Assembly (NCBI RefSeq): GCF_020164745.1
Contig: NZ_JAIUGV010000011.1
Location: 1-64,000 of the forward strand
Source: Mesorhizobium sp. ES1-4
GTDB lineage: Bacteria; Pseudomonadota; Alphaproteobacteria; Rhizobiales; Rhizobiaceae
Direction of reading: 5' to 3'
DNA length: 64,000 bases
Shown: positions 42,372 through 50,900 of the stretch, one piece after another
How positions within the stretch are numbered: position 1 is the stretch's first letter
Layout of the letters: the number at the start of each line of letters is the position of its first letter
Position numbers and translations under genes: made by a program
The notes under the pieces: model-generated
Database searches by the model: none
The model's input: the letters and a program-made list of their open reading frames with translations, nothing else
Told to the model about the DNA's origin: nothing

Positions 42372-43601
42372 CTAGTTTTCGTCTTCCGTGGGCAGGGGCG
42401 CTGTCTGTCCGATGGCCTTGCGGCGCAGCGTCTTAGCCAGCTTCCAGATCGTCGGGCTGTTCTTGACAAAGGCCTTCAGCCGCGCGCCCTGGCGAAGTGC
42501 CGCTGCCAGCGCACGGCCCTTGAGCGTCAGCGGGACCAGGACCTCGAGATGCTGCGTTTCGATATCGCACCATAGCCGCTTGTAGGGCTCGTCTCCGACG
42601 GAGAAATCATAAACCGCGAAGCCGGTTTCACAGGCTTCCTGGATGTTATCGAAAAATAGGAAATCGCCTGGGCTGGTGTGGGAAAGGTCATCCTCGGCGA
42701 TCGCTCCGAACTCGCAGATCAGGCGCCTGCCCGAGCGGCTCGATCCGGTGACGGCGCGCAGCTTGCCCGCGACCTCCAGCCCGTGCAGCACGAAGCAAGG
42801 CTTGTCCTCGGCAAGCGCTTGGGTGAAGAGTCCCCGGAAGAAGGCGCGTGTCCGGTCATCGCCGAAAACGTTGGCAATGCCCATCTTGCGGAAGCGCTGT
42901 TCCTTCATCTCGAAGAACGCATCGAGCAGCCTCTCCACCTCGTCGGCGCTGCGCGCCTCGATGCGCCGGTGGCTCCCGACGGCCTCGAACTTGCGCATCT
43001 GCGAACGATGCTTCTTGCGTTTGCGCTTGCCGCTGGCACGCAGCAGCAGCGCATCGAATCCGCCGCTGAGATCGACGGCCAGCGAAAGATTGGGGCTGGC
43101 GAAATGATCGAGCGATGCCAGCGGATTGGCGATGCCGTCGAGATCGGGCAGCACTCTTTCCAGTGCGATGAGATCGATGTCGGGCCGGAATTTGGCGATC
43201 GCCGCGAGCATCGTCCGGATGGCGGTGAGGTCGCCGCTGGCCAGCCATTGCGGTTCGGCGGCGCAGAAATTGCCATTCGCGTGGCGGCCGCCCATGAACT
43301 GGGCGACCCGCAGGGGGCCGCGCTTGACCACCTCCAGCGCCAGTGCGAAAGCCGGCTTGCCCTCCAGTTCAAGCGTGGCGATGAGCAGATCGGGCTTGAC
43401 CTCGGCGGCCCAGTTCAAGACCCACGCCGCACTTTGCGCCGGCGCACAAACCGCTGAACCACAGAATTTCGCGTAGGACGCTAGCCCCTCGGCGGCGGCA
43501 ACGGAAACCGACAGTCCCGCGGCATTCCCGGGCAATGCGCGTGCCGAAGCTTGGGCCGCCGCGAGCCGCTTGCCATCAAACGACGCGGTTGCGTCAACCA
43601 T
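42372..43601 (-). CDS. GNAT acyltransferase, cellulose biosynthesis CelD-like
   Basis: The 409-residue protein has the CelD/BcsL-type acetyltransferase fold (Acetyltransf_6): an N-terminal domain with FMGGRHANGNF (about 105-115), a basic KRKRKKHRSQMRKFE stretch (about 195-210) and a C-terminal SPGDFLFFDNIQEACETGFAVYDFSVGDEPYK (about 317-348), the most conserved part. These enzymes acylate polysaccharides or related precursors in rhizobial glycan clusters. It is convergent with the Wzz gene. The acyl donor and acceptor are not known. Confidence 0.8.
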   Translation of the reverse strand: MVDATASFDGKRLAAAQASARALPGNAAGLSVSVAAAEGLASYAKFCGSAVCAPAQSAAWVLNWAAEVKPDLLIATLELEGKPAFALALEVVKRGPLRVAQFMGGRHANGNFCAAEPQWLASGDLTAIRTMLAAIAKFRPDIDLIALERVLPDLDGIANPLASLDHFASPNLSLAVDLSGGFDALLLRASGKRKRKKHRSQMRKFEAVGSHRRIEARSADEVERLLDAFFEMKEQRFRKMGIANVFGDDRTRAFFRGLFTQALAEDKPCFVLHGLEVAGKLRAVTGSSRSGRRLICEFGAIAEDDLSHTSPGDFLFFDNIQEACETGFAVYDFSVGDEPYKRLWCDIETQHLEVLVPLTLKGRALAAALRQGARLKAFVKNSPTIWKLAKTLRRKAIGQTAPLPTEDEN

Positions 43602-43690
43602 ACCTCAATCCTTAAGGCGTATTGATCCCGATTTGGGGGGCGCTTGGGCGTATTCCGTGCTTCGATAGCCTAGGCGCAAAAGGTGAATGA

Positions 43691-44749
43691 ATGATCGACG
43701 GTGGGGAGGCAATCCGGAAACTGGCGCTCAACGTCGCCCGCTATACCGGCCTCGCACCACTGGCCAGGCCGTTTGTCGGCGGCATCGGCGCCATCCTGAT
43801 GCTGCATCGCGTGACCGCGACGCCCGAAAAGCCCGACAGCGTCAACCGTCACCTCAACATCGAGCCCGGTTTCCTAGATGCCGTGATCGCCGACATGAAA
43901 GCGAACGGCTATTGCTTCGTCTCGATGGACGAAGCCGTGGAGCGCATCAAGGCAGGCGGCAAGGGCGGCCGGTTCGCCACCATCACCGCCGACGATGCTT
44001 ATCGTGACAATATGACGGAGGCCCTGCCGGTGCTTGAGAAGCATGGCGCGCCTCTCACCATCTATGTCGCTCCCGGGCTCATCGATGGCACTGCCCACCT
44101 TTGGTGGGATGTGATCGAGGATATCGTCAATGCCCGCGATCGCCTCACTCTGGCGACATCGGACGGTTCGACGGTGATCGACTGTGCGACCCCCGCGAAG
44201 AAACAGCAGGCCATCGCCCGCCTGCACGCCTATTTCAGCACGGAGATCCGCGAGGAGGACCTGCGGACCGTGTTGCGCGACCTGGCCGCTTCTAATGGCG
44301 TCGACGCGGACGCCCCGCGCCTGCGCACGCTGATGAACTGGGACGATATCCGCACCGTCGCCGCGCACCCGCTGGTTACAATAGGCGCCCATACGATCAA
44401 CCACAGCAACCTGAAGCGGCTTTCGGAGGCCGATGCGCGGCACGAGATCGGTGCCGTCAGGGATATGCTGCGGACCGGGCTTGGCGAGGAGCCGCGCCAT
44501 TTCGCCTATCCCTACGGCTACGCCAGCGCCGTCGGCTGCCGCGAAGTGGGCTTTGCGCGCGACGCCGGCTATGCCTCCGCGGTGACCACCCGCCACGGCG
44601 TGCTGCGCGCCGAGCATGCCGGCTTCCTGCAGGCCTTGCCGCGCATTTCGGTAAATGGCCGCTATCAGAGCCTGGCCCATATCCGCACCATGCTGTCTGG
44701 CGTGACGACGCCACTCGCCAATGCCGGCAGGATGCTCGTCACCGTTTGA
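43691..44749 (+). CDS. Polysaccharide deacetylase family protein
   Basis: The 352-residue protein has the NodB-type carbohydrate esterase pattern. The first motif is TADDAY (TFDDG in canonical members; both Asp are kept), near residue 100. Motif 2 is IGAHTINHSNL with H-x3-H (about 235), and motif 3 is FAYPYG (about 275). The metal ligands D-H-H are therefore in place. No signal peptide is clear. It probably trims N- or O-acetyl groups from the polysaccharide built by this region. It starts 89 bases from the divergent CelD-like gene. Confidence 0.88.
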   Translation: MIDGGEAIRKLALNVARYTGLAPLARPFVGGIGAILMLHRVTATPEKPDSVNRHLNIEPGFLDAVIADMKANGYCFVSMDEAVERIKAGGKGGRFATITADDAYRDNMTEALPVLEKHGAPLTIYVAPGLIDGTAHLWWDVIEDIVNARDRLTLATSDGSTVIDCATPAKKQQAIARLHAYFSTEIREEDLRTVLRDLAASNGVDADAPRLRTLMNWDDIRTVAAHPLVTIGAHTINHSNLKRLSEADARHEIGAVRDMLRTGLGEEPRHFAYPYGYASAVGCREVGFARDAGYASAVTTRHGVLRAEHAGFLQALPRISVNGRYQSLAHIRTMLSGVTTPLANAGRMLVTV

Positions 44750-44772
44750 CCGGCGGCCTCACCGGGCAGGGC

Positions 44773-44988
44773 TCAACGCTTGGCGCGCGGCTCCAGCATC
44801 AGCCATTTGATGATGCCCATCGCCGGCAGCACCCAGAGCAGACCGCTGAGGAGGAAGAACAGGAATTGCACCAGCGGCCCCGATTCCGACAGCCGGGCGA
44901 CCGCGAAGATCGAGGCGACCAGCGCGTAGATGATGACCAGCGCCAACAGCAGGAACATTCCGATCAGCTTTTTCAGGCGAATGGGCAT
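44773..44988 (-). CDS. DUF2842 small membrane protein
   Basis: The 71-residue protein starts MPIRLKKLIGMF and has two hydrophobic segments (about 8-28 and 41-62), the DUF2842 pattern of alphaproteobacteria. The ATG at 44988 is used; an open frame to 45120 adds only unlikely sequence. The function is unknown. It is divergent from ctaA, as in related genomes. Confidence 0.8.
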   Translation of the reverse strand: MPIRLKKLIGMFLLLALVIIYALVASIFAVARLSESGPLVQFLFFLLSGLLWVLPAMGIIKWLMLEPRAKR

Positions 44989-45141
44989 GGCACGATCTCG
45001 TTGATGGCTACCGCTTAAGCCGAACGCGGGACGCGCGCAACCCACGACACCAGGCGCGACGGCGTGCCGCGCTGCCCGGTCTTGCCAGCAGGAGTGCGAT
45101 GGTTCACCAATCCGCGACATTCAACCTGCCGGGATATAGTC

Positions 45142-46233
45142 ATGGCCGCCATCTCCGCCGCCGCGCCCTATCGGGCCCGCGACCGCGACCTGCATAACCG
45201 GGCACTCGTACGCGGCTGGCTGTATGTCGTGCTCCTGGTGCTGTTCGCGCTGGTCCTGGTTGGCGGCGCCACGCGGTTGACCGAATCCGGCCTGTCGATC
45301 ACCGAATGGCAGCCGATCCATGGCGTCATCCCGCCGCTCAACGACGCCGAGTGGCAGGAGGAATTCCAGCGCTATCAGCAGATCCCGCAATACACCAAAC
45401 TCAACAAAGGCATGAGCGTCGAGGCGTTCAAGTCGATATTCTGGTGGGAATGGGCGCATCGCCTTTTGGCGCGCAGCGTCGGCCTGGTCTTTGCCTTGCC
45501 GCTGCTGGTCTTCTGGGCGACGCGCCGCATCGAGCGCGGCCTCGGGCCGAAACTGGTCGGCATTCTGCTGCTCGGCGGACTGCAGGGAGCCATCGGCTGG
45601 TGGATGGTGGCCTCCGGCCTGGTCGACCGCGTGTCGGTGAGCCAGTACCGGCTCGCCACGCATCTGACGCTGGCGGCGCTGATCTTCACCGCGACAATGG
45701 TTGTCGCACGGGGCCTCGCTCCCTACTCCGAGCCCGCTGCCGATCGCTCGACGCAGAGATTGGCCGGTTTCATCGTGCTTCTGGTGCTGATCCAGATCTA
45801 TCTCGGCGGTCTGGTCGCCGGTCTCGACGCCGGCATGAGCTACAACACCTGGCCGCTGATGGACGGCAGGGTCATTCCCGGCGATCTGCTTATCCTCGAG
45901 CCGGTGTGGCGCAACTTCTTCGAGAACCCGAAGACGGTGCAGTTCATCCATCGGCTCGGCGCCTATACCGTCTTTGCCGTCGCGCTTTGGCACATGATCG
46001 CCACGCGTCGGCGGCTGCCCGGCTCAACGCATGCGCGACGCGCGACATTGTTGTTCGTTCTGGTGCTTGTGCAGGCTTCGATCGGTATCGCTACGCTGCT
46101 GATGCAGGTTCCCCTGCACATGGCGCTGACCCATCAGGCTTTTGCGCTTGTCGTGCTGGGCTTTGCCGCCGCCCACTGGCGAGGCACCAAGGGCGCCTAT
46201 CCCTTGCCCAACGAGATTGCCGTCGGACGCTGA
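45142..46233 (+). CDS. ctaA: Haem A synthase
   Basis: CtaA (COX15) oxidises haem O to haem A for cytochrome oxidase. The 363-residue protein has about eight hydrophobic segments and the conserved GGATRLTESGLSITEWQPIHGVIPPL (about 38-63), WWEWAHRLLARSVG (about 102-115), YRLATHLTLAA (about 173-183) and FIHRLGAYTVF (about 273-283), with four haem-ligand histidines. The ATG at 45142 is chosen; the frame is open from 45064. It is the type-2 (E. coli lacks it) rhizobial form. Confidence 0.95.
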   Translation: MAAISAAAPYRARDRDLHNRALVRGWLYVVLLVLFALVLVGGATRLTESGLSITEWQPIHGVIPPLNDAEWQEEFQRYQQIPQYTKLNKGMSVEAFKSIFWWEWAHRLLARSVGLVFALPLLVFWATRRIERGLGPKLVGILLLGGLQGAIGWWMVASGLVDRVSVSQYRLATHLTLAALIFTATMVVARGLAPYSEPAADRSTQRLAGFIVLLVLIQIYLGGLVAGLDAGMSYNTWPLMDGRVIPGDLLILEPVWRNFFENPKTVQFIHRLGAYTVFAVALWHMIATRRRLPGSTHARRATLLFVLVLVQASIGIATLLMQVPLHMALTHQAFALVVLGFAAAHWRGTKGAYPLPNEIAVGR

Positions 46234-46243
46234 GTGCGGCCAA

Positions 46244-46408
46244 TCACATCCAGAATTCGTTCGACTGCGTTGTTTTCTGGCCGTCGAATTCGGCCTGACG
46301 CAGCGCGGCGGCGGATTGGGCGGACTGGCCCTGATTGGCCTTGGCCGCCTTGTCGGCGGCTTTGGCGGCGTCCGCGGCGGGTTTCGTCCGGTTGGCTGGC
46401 GCGTCCAT
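46244..46408 (-). CDS. 54-residue Ala/Lys/Gln-rich ORF overlapping argC
   Basis: An ATG at 46408-46406 shares its A with the argC stop (TGATG), giving an ORF of 54 residues ending at 46244. It begins MDAPANRTKPAADAAKAADK, continues with AAKANQGQSAQSAAALRQ and ends EFDGQKTTQSNEFWM. The overlap with argC suggests translational coupling, and the aromatic end looks protein-like. It has no motif I recognise; the Ala/Lys-rich middle could be a low-complexity artefact. It was too short for standard ORF lists. Confidence 0.55.
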   Translation of the reverse strand: MDAPANRTKPAADAAKAADKAAKANQGQSAQSAAALRQAEFDGQKTTQSNEFWM

Positions 46409-47334
46409 CACAGACCGAGCATCAGATCCATGTTCTGGACGGCTGCACCCGAGGCGCCCTTGCCGAGATTGTCGTAGACCGCCAGCAGCAGCGCCTGCGC
46501 CCTGCTGTCGTTGGCAAAGACATAGACCTTCATGCGGTTGGTGCCGTTGTAGACCTCCGGATCGATGTCCGGTACGCGCTCCAGATGCGCATAGGGCGCC
46601 ACCTCGACCACGCCGCCGGTGATCGCGGCGAAATGGTCCGCAATGGCGGCGTGAAGTTCGGCGCCCGTCGGTACCCGATCGAGGGCACCGAGCTGCAACG
46701 GCACCACTGTGATCATGCCTTGCGCGAAATTGCCCACCGCCGGCTGCATGATCGGGTCATGCGACAGCTTCGCATAGGCCTTCAATTCCGGCACGTGCTT
46801 GTGCTGCAGGGTCAGGCCGTAGGGCAGGAACTCCGGGGCGTCCTCGCCCTTGGCGACGTAGTCTTCGATCATCGGGCGCCCGCCGCCCGAATAACCGGTA
46901 ATGCCGTTGACCGCGATCGGGGAACTCGCCGGCAACAGGCCAGCGGTGATCAGTGGCCTGAGCGTCGCGATCGGCCCCTGCGGCCAGCAACCGGGATTGG
47001 CGACGCGCTTTGCCGTGGCGATCTTCTTCGCCTGCTCCTTGTCCAGTTCGGCGAAGCCATATTCCCAGCCTTCGGCCACACGATGCGCGGTTGACGCATC
47101 GATGACCTTGGTGGTGGCGTTGGTGATCAGCGAGACGCTTTCCTTGGCTGCATCGTCGGGCAAGCACAGGATCGCGATATCGGCGGCGTTGAGGAATTCG
47201 GCGCGCGCCGCCGTTTCCTTGCGGCGCTCGACCGGAATGGAAATGATCTCCAGATCGCCGCGCTCGGCTAGCAGCGCCCGGATCTGGAGACCGGTGGTGC
47301 CGTGCTCGCCGTCGATGAAGATTTTCGGTTTCAT
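46408..47334 (-). CDS. argC: N-acetyl-gamma-glutamyl-phosphate reductase
   Basis: ArgC makes N-acetylglutamate semialdehyde in arginine synthesis. The 308-residue protein is the short (type 2) form: KPKIFIDGEHGTTGLQI (residues 2-18) and the catalytic Cys in RVANPGCWPQGPIATL (about 109-124), then GITGYSGGG (about 143-151). The ATG at 47334 is preferred; the frame is open to 47391. It follows speB after 22 bases, linking arginine synthesis with agmatine breakdown in one likely transcript. Confidence 0.94.
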   Translation of the reverse strand: MKPKIFIDGEHGTTGLQIRALLAERGDLEIISIPVERRKETAARAEFLNAADIAILCLPDDAAKESVSLITNATTKVIDASTAHRVAEGWEYGFAELDKEQAKKIATAKRVANPGCWPQGPIATLRPLITAGLLPASSPIAVNGITGYSGGGRPMIEDYVAKGEDAPEFLPYGLTLQHKHVPELKAYAKLSHDPIMQPAVGNFAQGMITVVPLQLGALDRVPTGAELHAAIADHFAAITGGVVEVAPYAHLERVPDIDPEVYNGTNRMKVYVFANDSRAQALLLAVYDNLGKGASGAAVQNMDLMLGL

Positions 47335-47356
47335 TGCCTGATCAATTCCCTGAGGA

Positions 47357-48364
47357 CTATATGCCGTTGCCTTGATTGACCGCGGCGCCATTGTGGTTGC
47401 CGTTGTTCAGCTCATCGAGCCGCGCCTTTCGCTCCGCCAGCAGGCCGAGATACTGCATGGCCACCATCGAGCCTGCGATGGCCGTTATATCGGCGTGATC
47501 ATAGGCCGGCGCAACCTCCACGACATCGGCGCCGACAATATCGACCTGGTTGAGCTGGCGCAGCGTCGACAGGATCTTCGCCGAGGACGGCCCCCCCGCG
47601 ACAGGCGTGCCGGTGCCGGGCGCATAGGCCGGGTCGAGGCAGTCGATGTCGAAGGTCAGATAGGTCTTCTTGCCGCCGGTGCGATCGACGATGGCGTAGG
47701 CGATGTCGGAAGCCCGCATTTCCTCGATTTCATGGCCATGGAGGATCTTGATGCCGAACGTGTCGGGCGCATGGGTGCGGATGCCGACCTGGATCGAACG
47801 GTCGGGATCGATGATGCCTTCCTTGACCGCGCGGCCGACGAAGGAACCATGGTCGATGCGCTTGCCGTCATCGGGCCATGTGTCCTGGTGGGCGTCGAAC
47901 TGCACCAGGGCGAGCGGCCCGTGGATAGCGGCGTGCGCCTTGAGCAGCGGCCAGGTGACGAAATGATCTCCGCCGAGGGTCAGCAGGAAGGCGCCCGATT
48001 TCAGGATCTTGGCGGCTTCGCGCTCGATCGTGCCGGGTGTCTTCTGATGGTTGCCCGAGTCGAGCAGGCAGTCGCCATAATCCACAACCGCGAGATGTTC
48101 GAACAGATCGCGCGAGAACGGGTACTGCGGGTCGTTGTCGAGGATCGCCGAGGCACGGCGGATCGCCTGTGGCCCGAACCGGGCGCCGGGCCGATTGGTG
48201 ACGGCGGCGTCGAATGGAATGCCCCACACCACCGCGTCCGCGCCCTTCACATCCTTGGTGTACCGGCGACGCATGAACGACAGCGCCCCGGAATAGGTCG
48301 GCTCGAATGCAGCGCCCGTTTTCGAGCGGGCGGTGAAGGCATGGTCGATGTTCTTGGTCGCCAT
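47357..48364 (-). CDS. speB: Agmatinase
   Basis: SpeB splits agmatine to putrescine and urea. The 335-residue ureohydrolase has the Mn sites GGDHFVTW (about 130), QFDAHQDTW (about 153) and FDIDCLDPAYAPGTGTP (about 240), as expected. In rhizobia the relatives include agmatinase, guanidinobutyrase and formimidoylglutamase; the AFEPTYSGALSFMRRRY N-terminus favours agmatinase. Assignment of substrate is inference. Confidence 0.88.
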   Translation of the reverse strand: MATKNIDHAFTARSKTGAAFEPTYSGALSFMRRRYTKDVKGADAVVWGIPFDAAVTNRPGARFGPQAIRRASAILDNDPQYPFSRDLFEHLAVVDYGDCLLDSGNHQKTPGTIEREAAKILKSGAFLLTLGGDHFVTWPLLKAHAAIHGPLALVQFDAHQDTWPDDGKRIDHGSFVGRAVKEGIIDPDRSIQVGIRTHAPDTFGIKILHGHEIEEMRASDIAYAIVDRTGGKKTYLTFDIDCLDPAYAPGTGTPVAGGPSSAKILSTLRQLNQVDIVGADVVEVAPAYDHADITAIAGSMVAMQYLGLLAERKARLDELNNGNHNGAAVNQGNGI

Positions 48365-48487
48365 TACGGGTCCTCGTTTTCATCGGGGTGCAACAACTAC
48401 AGAACCGGCATGGAAGATACCAGTCACGGCTTGGGGAGACGCAACCGCGCCGCCCGGGTGCCACGGCAAGACACGATTTGTTTCGTC

Positions 48488-48940
48488 ATGACGCAGACCG
48501 CGTTTCTTAATCCGTCGCATGCCGTGATGTCGACCCGCACGTTCGCCGGCGACCGCTTCCGGGTTCTCGATTCGTGGCGCGGCATCTGCGCGTTGTTGGT
48601 TGCACTGTTTCATTTCCCGACCGCCTCGGCGATCTCGCAGAGCAGCTTCATCGGTTCGTCCTATTTTTCGTCGACTTCAGCATGATTCCATTGCAGGGGC
48701 GCGACGGGCTCGGGCCACAGGCGGCCCGCGGATGAGCTGGACTGTTGCCGAAATGGTCATGCTGGCCGTCATCGCTCTATTTGTCTCGCTGCGGGCGACA
48801 ACGACGCCGGCATTGCCGCGCCCCTGGTGTTCGCCCTGGCGCTGTTTCTCTTCGCCCATCAAGGCGACCCACGTCTTCTCTTCGCCCATCAAGGCGACCC
48901 ACGTCGCCGGCCAACCGCCAATGCATGTCGCCCAAAGTGA
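48488..48940 (+). pseudogene. Remnant of an acyltransferase-3 family gene
   Basis: The ATG at 48488 starts a frame with RFRVLDSWRGICALLVALFHF, the N-terminus of acyltransferase-3 (OafA-like) membrane enzymes, then a stop at 48683. A shifted frame has FFVDFS at the place where the family has FVDFFFVLSGFV. After a large deletion a further part reads GIAAPLVFALALFLF with a duplicated AHQGDP stretch to a stop at 48938. Family members are over 300 residues, so more than 200 are gone. It is non-functional. Confidence 0.7.
48846..48905 (+). repeat. Two-copy 30-bp perfect tandem duplication
   Basis: Bases 48846-48875 repeat exactly at 48876-48905. Thirty bases keep the reading frame and encode two LFAHQGDPR-like stretches in the acyltransferase remnant. 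Confidence 0.97.
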
Positions 48941-49019
48941 TCTCGGTTTTGGCGGAGACGACATGCATAAAACAAGACAGGCGCGTCGCCTGAATCCGTT
49001 TCGACGCGACGCGCTTTAG
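48921..49019. repeat. Mesorhizobium-type intergenic repeat with 9-bp hairpin
   Basis: From ATGCATGTCGCCCAAAGTGA to the CGCGACGCGCTTTAG end, this stretch resembles a repeat that I recall as frequent in Mesorhizobium. It ends in GCGCGTCGC (48981-48989) paired with GCGACGCGC (49006-49014). A 15-base piece of the end recurs at 63-77 with one mismatch, beside the IS630 tail. It overlaps the acyltransferase remnant. Confidence 0.6.
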
Positions 49020-49089
49020 CCGGCTTCGTTCACCTGGATGTCACTGATGTCGCCTATCCCCGGCTCGATCCGGCAAGGAGCGATTCTCG

Positions 49090-50148
49090 ATGCGGACGAT
49101 CTGGCTGAGCCTTCTGCTTTCCACCGCGCTGGCGGCCGCCTCCGGCCAGGCGTCGGCCGGCGAAACACACGCCAGGCAGATCCTTGACCGCTTCGAACAT
49201 GCCAATCAGTGGCGCGACCATGTCATGGTAGCTGCCCATCGCGCCGGCAGCATGCAGGCCGGCAAGACGCTCTACGCGGAAAATTCACTTGCCGCCGTGG
49301 AAGGCTCGATCGCCATCGGCGCCGAAATCGTCGAGGTCGACATCCGGCGCTCGAAGGACGGCGAGTTCATCGTCATGCATGACAGCTGGCTCGACCGCAC
49401 GACGACCTGCAAGGGCGAGGTCACCAACTACACGCTGGCCGAGTTGAAGAGATGCCGGCTGGTGATCGAGGGCACCCATGCCGTCACCAGCGAAACCGTC
49501 TCTACATTGCGCGAGATGCTGATGGCGACAAGGGACAGGATCCTCATCAACCTCGACAACAAGCTCGACGTCGGCGACCTCCCGGGCATGATCGCGGTGG
49601 CTCGGGATCTCGGCATGGCCGACCAGGTCATCGTCAAGGAAAACCTGTGGAACCAGAGCAGGATCACGACGGTGAAGGCCGCCATGGCCGCGGCAGGCGC
49701 TGGCTTCCAGTTCATGCCGATCATCGCCGATGACGCGGTGCACGATGCCGGCTTCGCCTCGACGGTCGACCACGCTTTCGCGCCGAGCGCGATCGAGTTG
49801 ATCAACTGGCGGGCTGGCGCGGAGACGTTGACCGAAACCGGCGGACCGCTGTTCAGCACGCGTATGCGCGCCGAGGCGGTAAAGGGCGACTGGCATATCT
49901 GGGCAGACACCTATGCCATCGTCAACAAGCCAGGCGGCTTCCTCGCCGGTGGCCGCGGCGACGAACTGGCGGTCCAGGCCAGCCTGCCGCGCGAAGCCTG
50001 GGGTTTCTGGGCCGATCGCGGCGCCACCATCATCCAGACCGACGAGCCGAAGGCGGCGATCGCCTGGCTGGCGGCGAACGGTTATCGCGTGCCTTACGCG
50101 ACGGATATCAAGTCGGCTGGGCCGGCGCATACGGCCAGCATCAACTAA
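49090..50148 (+). CDS. Periplasmic glycerophosphodiester phosphodiesterase family protein
   Basis: The 352-residue protein has a signal peptide (1-25, ending ASA) and the GDPD barrel: VAAHRAGSMQAGKTLYAENSLAAV (about 43-67; the His and Arg start the motif), VEVDIRRSKDGEFIVMHDSWLDRTT (about 82-107, with Glu, Asp and His ligands) and TDEPKAAIAWL near the end. These enzymes release glycerol-3-phosphate from phosphodiesters. Periplasmic location suggests scavenging of phosphate or glycerol. The ATG has GGAG upstream. Confidence 0.88.
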   Translation: MRTIWLSLLLSTALAAASGQASAGETHARQILDRFEHANQWRDHVMVAAHRAGSMQAGKTLYAENSLAAVEGSIAIGAEIVEVDIRRSKDGEFIVMHDSWLDRTTTCKGEVTNYTLAELKRCRLVIEGTHAVTSETVSTLREMLMATRDRILINLDNKLDVGDLPGMIAVARDLGMADQVIVKENLWNQSRITTVKAAMAAAGAGFQFMPIIADDAVHDAGFASTVDHAFAPSAIELINWRAGAETLTETGGPLFSTRMRAEAVKGDWHIWADTYAIVNKPGGFLAGGRGDELAVQASLPREAWGFWADRGATIIQTDEPKAAIAWLAANGYRVPYATDIKSAGPAHTASIN

Positions 50149-50151
50149 AGC

Positions 50152-50260
50152 ATGATGCCGAAAAGTGTGAAGCGGTTTTCAGACGACACCATGCTGTATC
50201 TCTTTGATTTAGAGCCGGATGATTTCAGGTCGACCCGACCTGAAATCATCCGGCTCTAGG
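50152..50260. repeat. Rhizobial palindromic repeat with a 23-bp perfect hairpin
   Basis: The arms at 50210-50232 and 50236-50258 are exact reverse complements around ACC. A second, imperfect hairpin precedes it (AGCATGATGCCG...CGACACCATGCT, with AAAA/TTTT). The pair, starting AAGCATGATGCCGAAAAG, is familiar to me as an intergenic repeat of Mesorhizobium. It starts just after the GDPD stop and may act as a terminator. Confidence 0.8.
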
Positions 50261-50369
50261 AGCAGGCGGGTGAAGCCGCCGGTGTTTGCCTTCCCTGGGG
50301 GATGACGGGCAGGGCAGAAGGACGTCGTCCCGGCAACCTGTCGGTCAATGAATTTGCAATCCCAAAAGA

Positions 50370-50394
50370 AAAAGGCCGCCGGAGGCGGCCTTTT
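50370..50394 (-). terminator. Terminator of the rplM-rpsI operon
   Basis: AAAAGGCCGCC (50370-50380), GGA, GGCGGCCTTTT (50384-50394): 11 perfect pairs. On the minus strand it is followed by a long T-rich tract, 22 bases after the rpsI stop. The flanking A and T runs make it usable on both strands. Confidence 0.93.
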
Positions 50395-50416
50395 CGATGT
50401 CCGAAATTCGAAACGC

Positions 50417-50899
50417 TTAGCGCTTCGAGAACTGGAACGAACGGCGGGCCTTGGCCTTGCCGTACTTCTTGCGCTCGACGACGCGGCTGTCGCGGGTCAG
50501 GAAGCCACCTTTCTTGAGCACGGCGCGCAGCGCGGGCTCGTAGTAGGTCAGCGCCTTGGAAATGCCGTGACGAACAGCGCCGGCCTGGCCGGAGAGGCCG
50601 CCGCCGACGACGGTGGCGACGATGTCGTACTGGCCCGAACGGTTGGACGCGATGATCGGCTGGTTGAGGATCATCTGCAGGACCGGACGCGCGAAATAGG
50701 TCGCGAATTCCTTGTCGTTGACGACGATCTTGCCGGAACCCGGCTTCACCCAGACGCGCGCGATGGCGTTCTTGCGCTTGCCGGTGGCATAGGCGCGGCC
50801 CGACTTGTCGAGCTTCTGGACGTGGACGGGGGCTGCCGCCTGGGCGTTCGTGTTGCCGGTGGCGGCGCCCAGTTCTGCGAGCGAGGAAAGCTCAGCCAT
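50417..50899 (-). CDS. rpsI: 30S ribosomal protein S9
   Basis: S9 is a small-subunit protein whose C-terminal tail reaches the P site. The 160-residue protein has RAYATGKRKNAIARVWVKPGSGKIVVN (about 35-61), GGGLSGQAGAVRHGISKAL (about 98-116) and the KKYGKAKARRSFQFSKR tail ending in KR. It follows rplM after a single base, the universal pair. A short Ala/Gln-rich N-terminal extension is typical of alphaproteobacteria. Confidence 0.98.
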   Translation of the reverse strand: MAELSSLAELGAATGNTNAQAAAPVHVQKLDKSGRAYATGKRKNAIARVWVKPGSGKIVVNDKEFATYFARPVLQMILNQPIIASNRSGQYDIVATVVGGGLSGQAGAVRHGISKALTYYEPALRAVLKKGGFLTRDSRVVERKKYGKAKARRSFQFSKR

Positions 50900-50900
50900 C

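Noticed and set aside
48846..48905. CRISPR-like repeat pair
   Set aside because: Only two adjacent copies without spacer; it is a tandem duplication.
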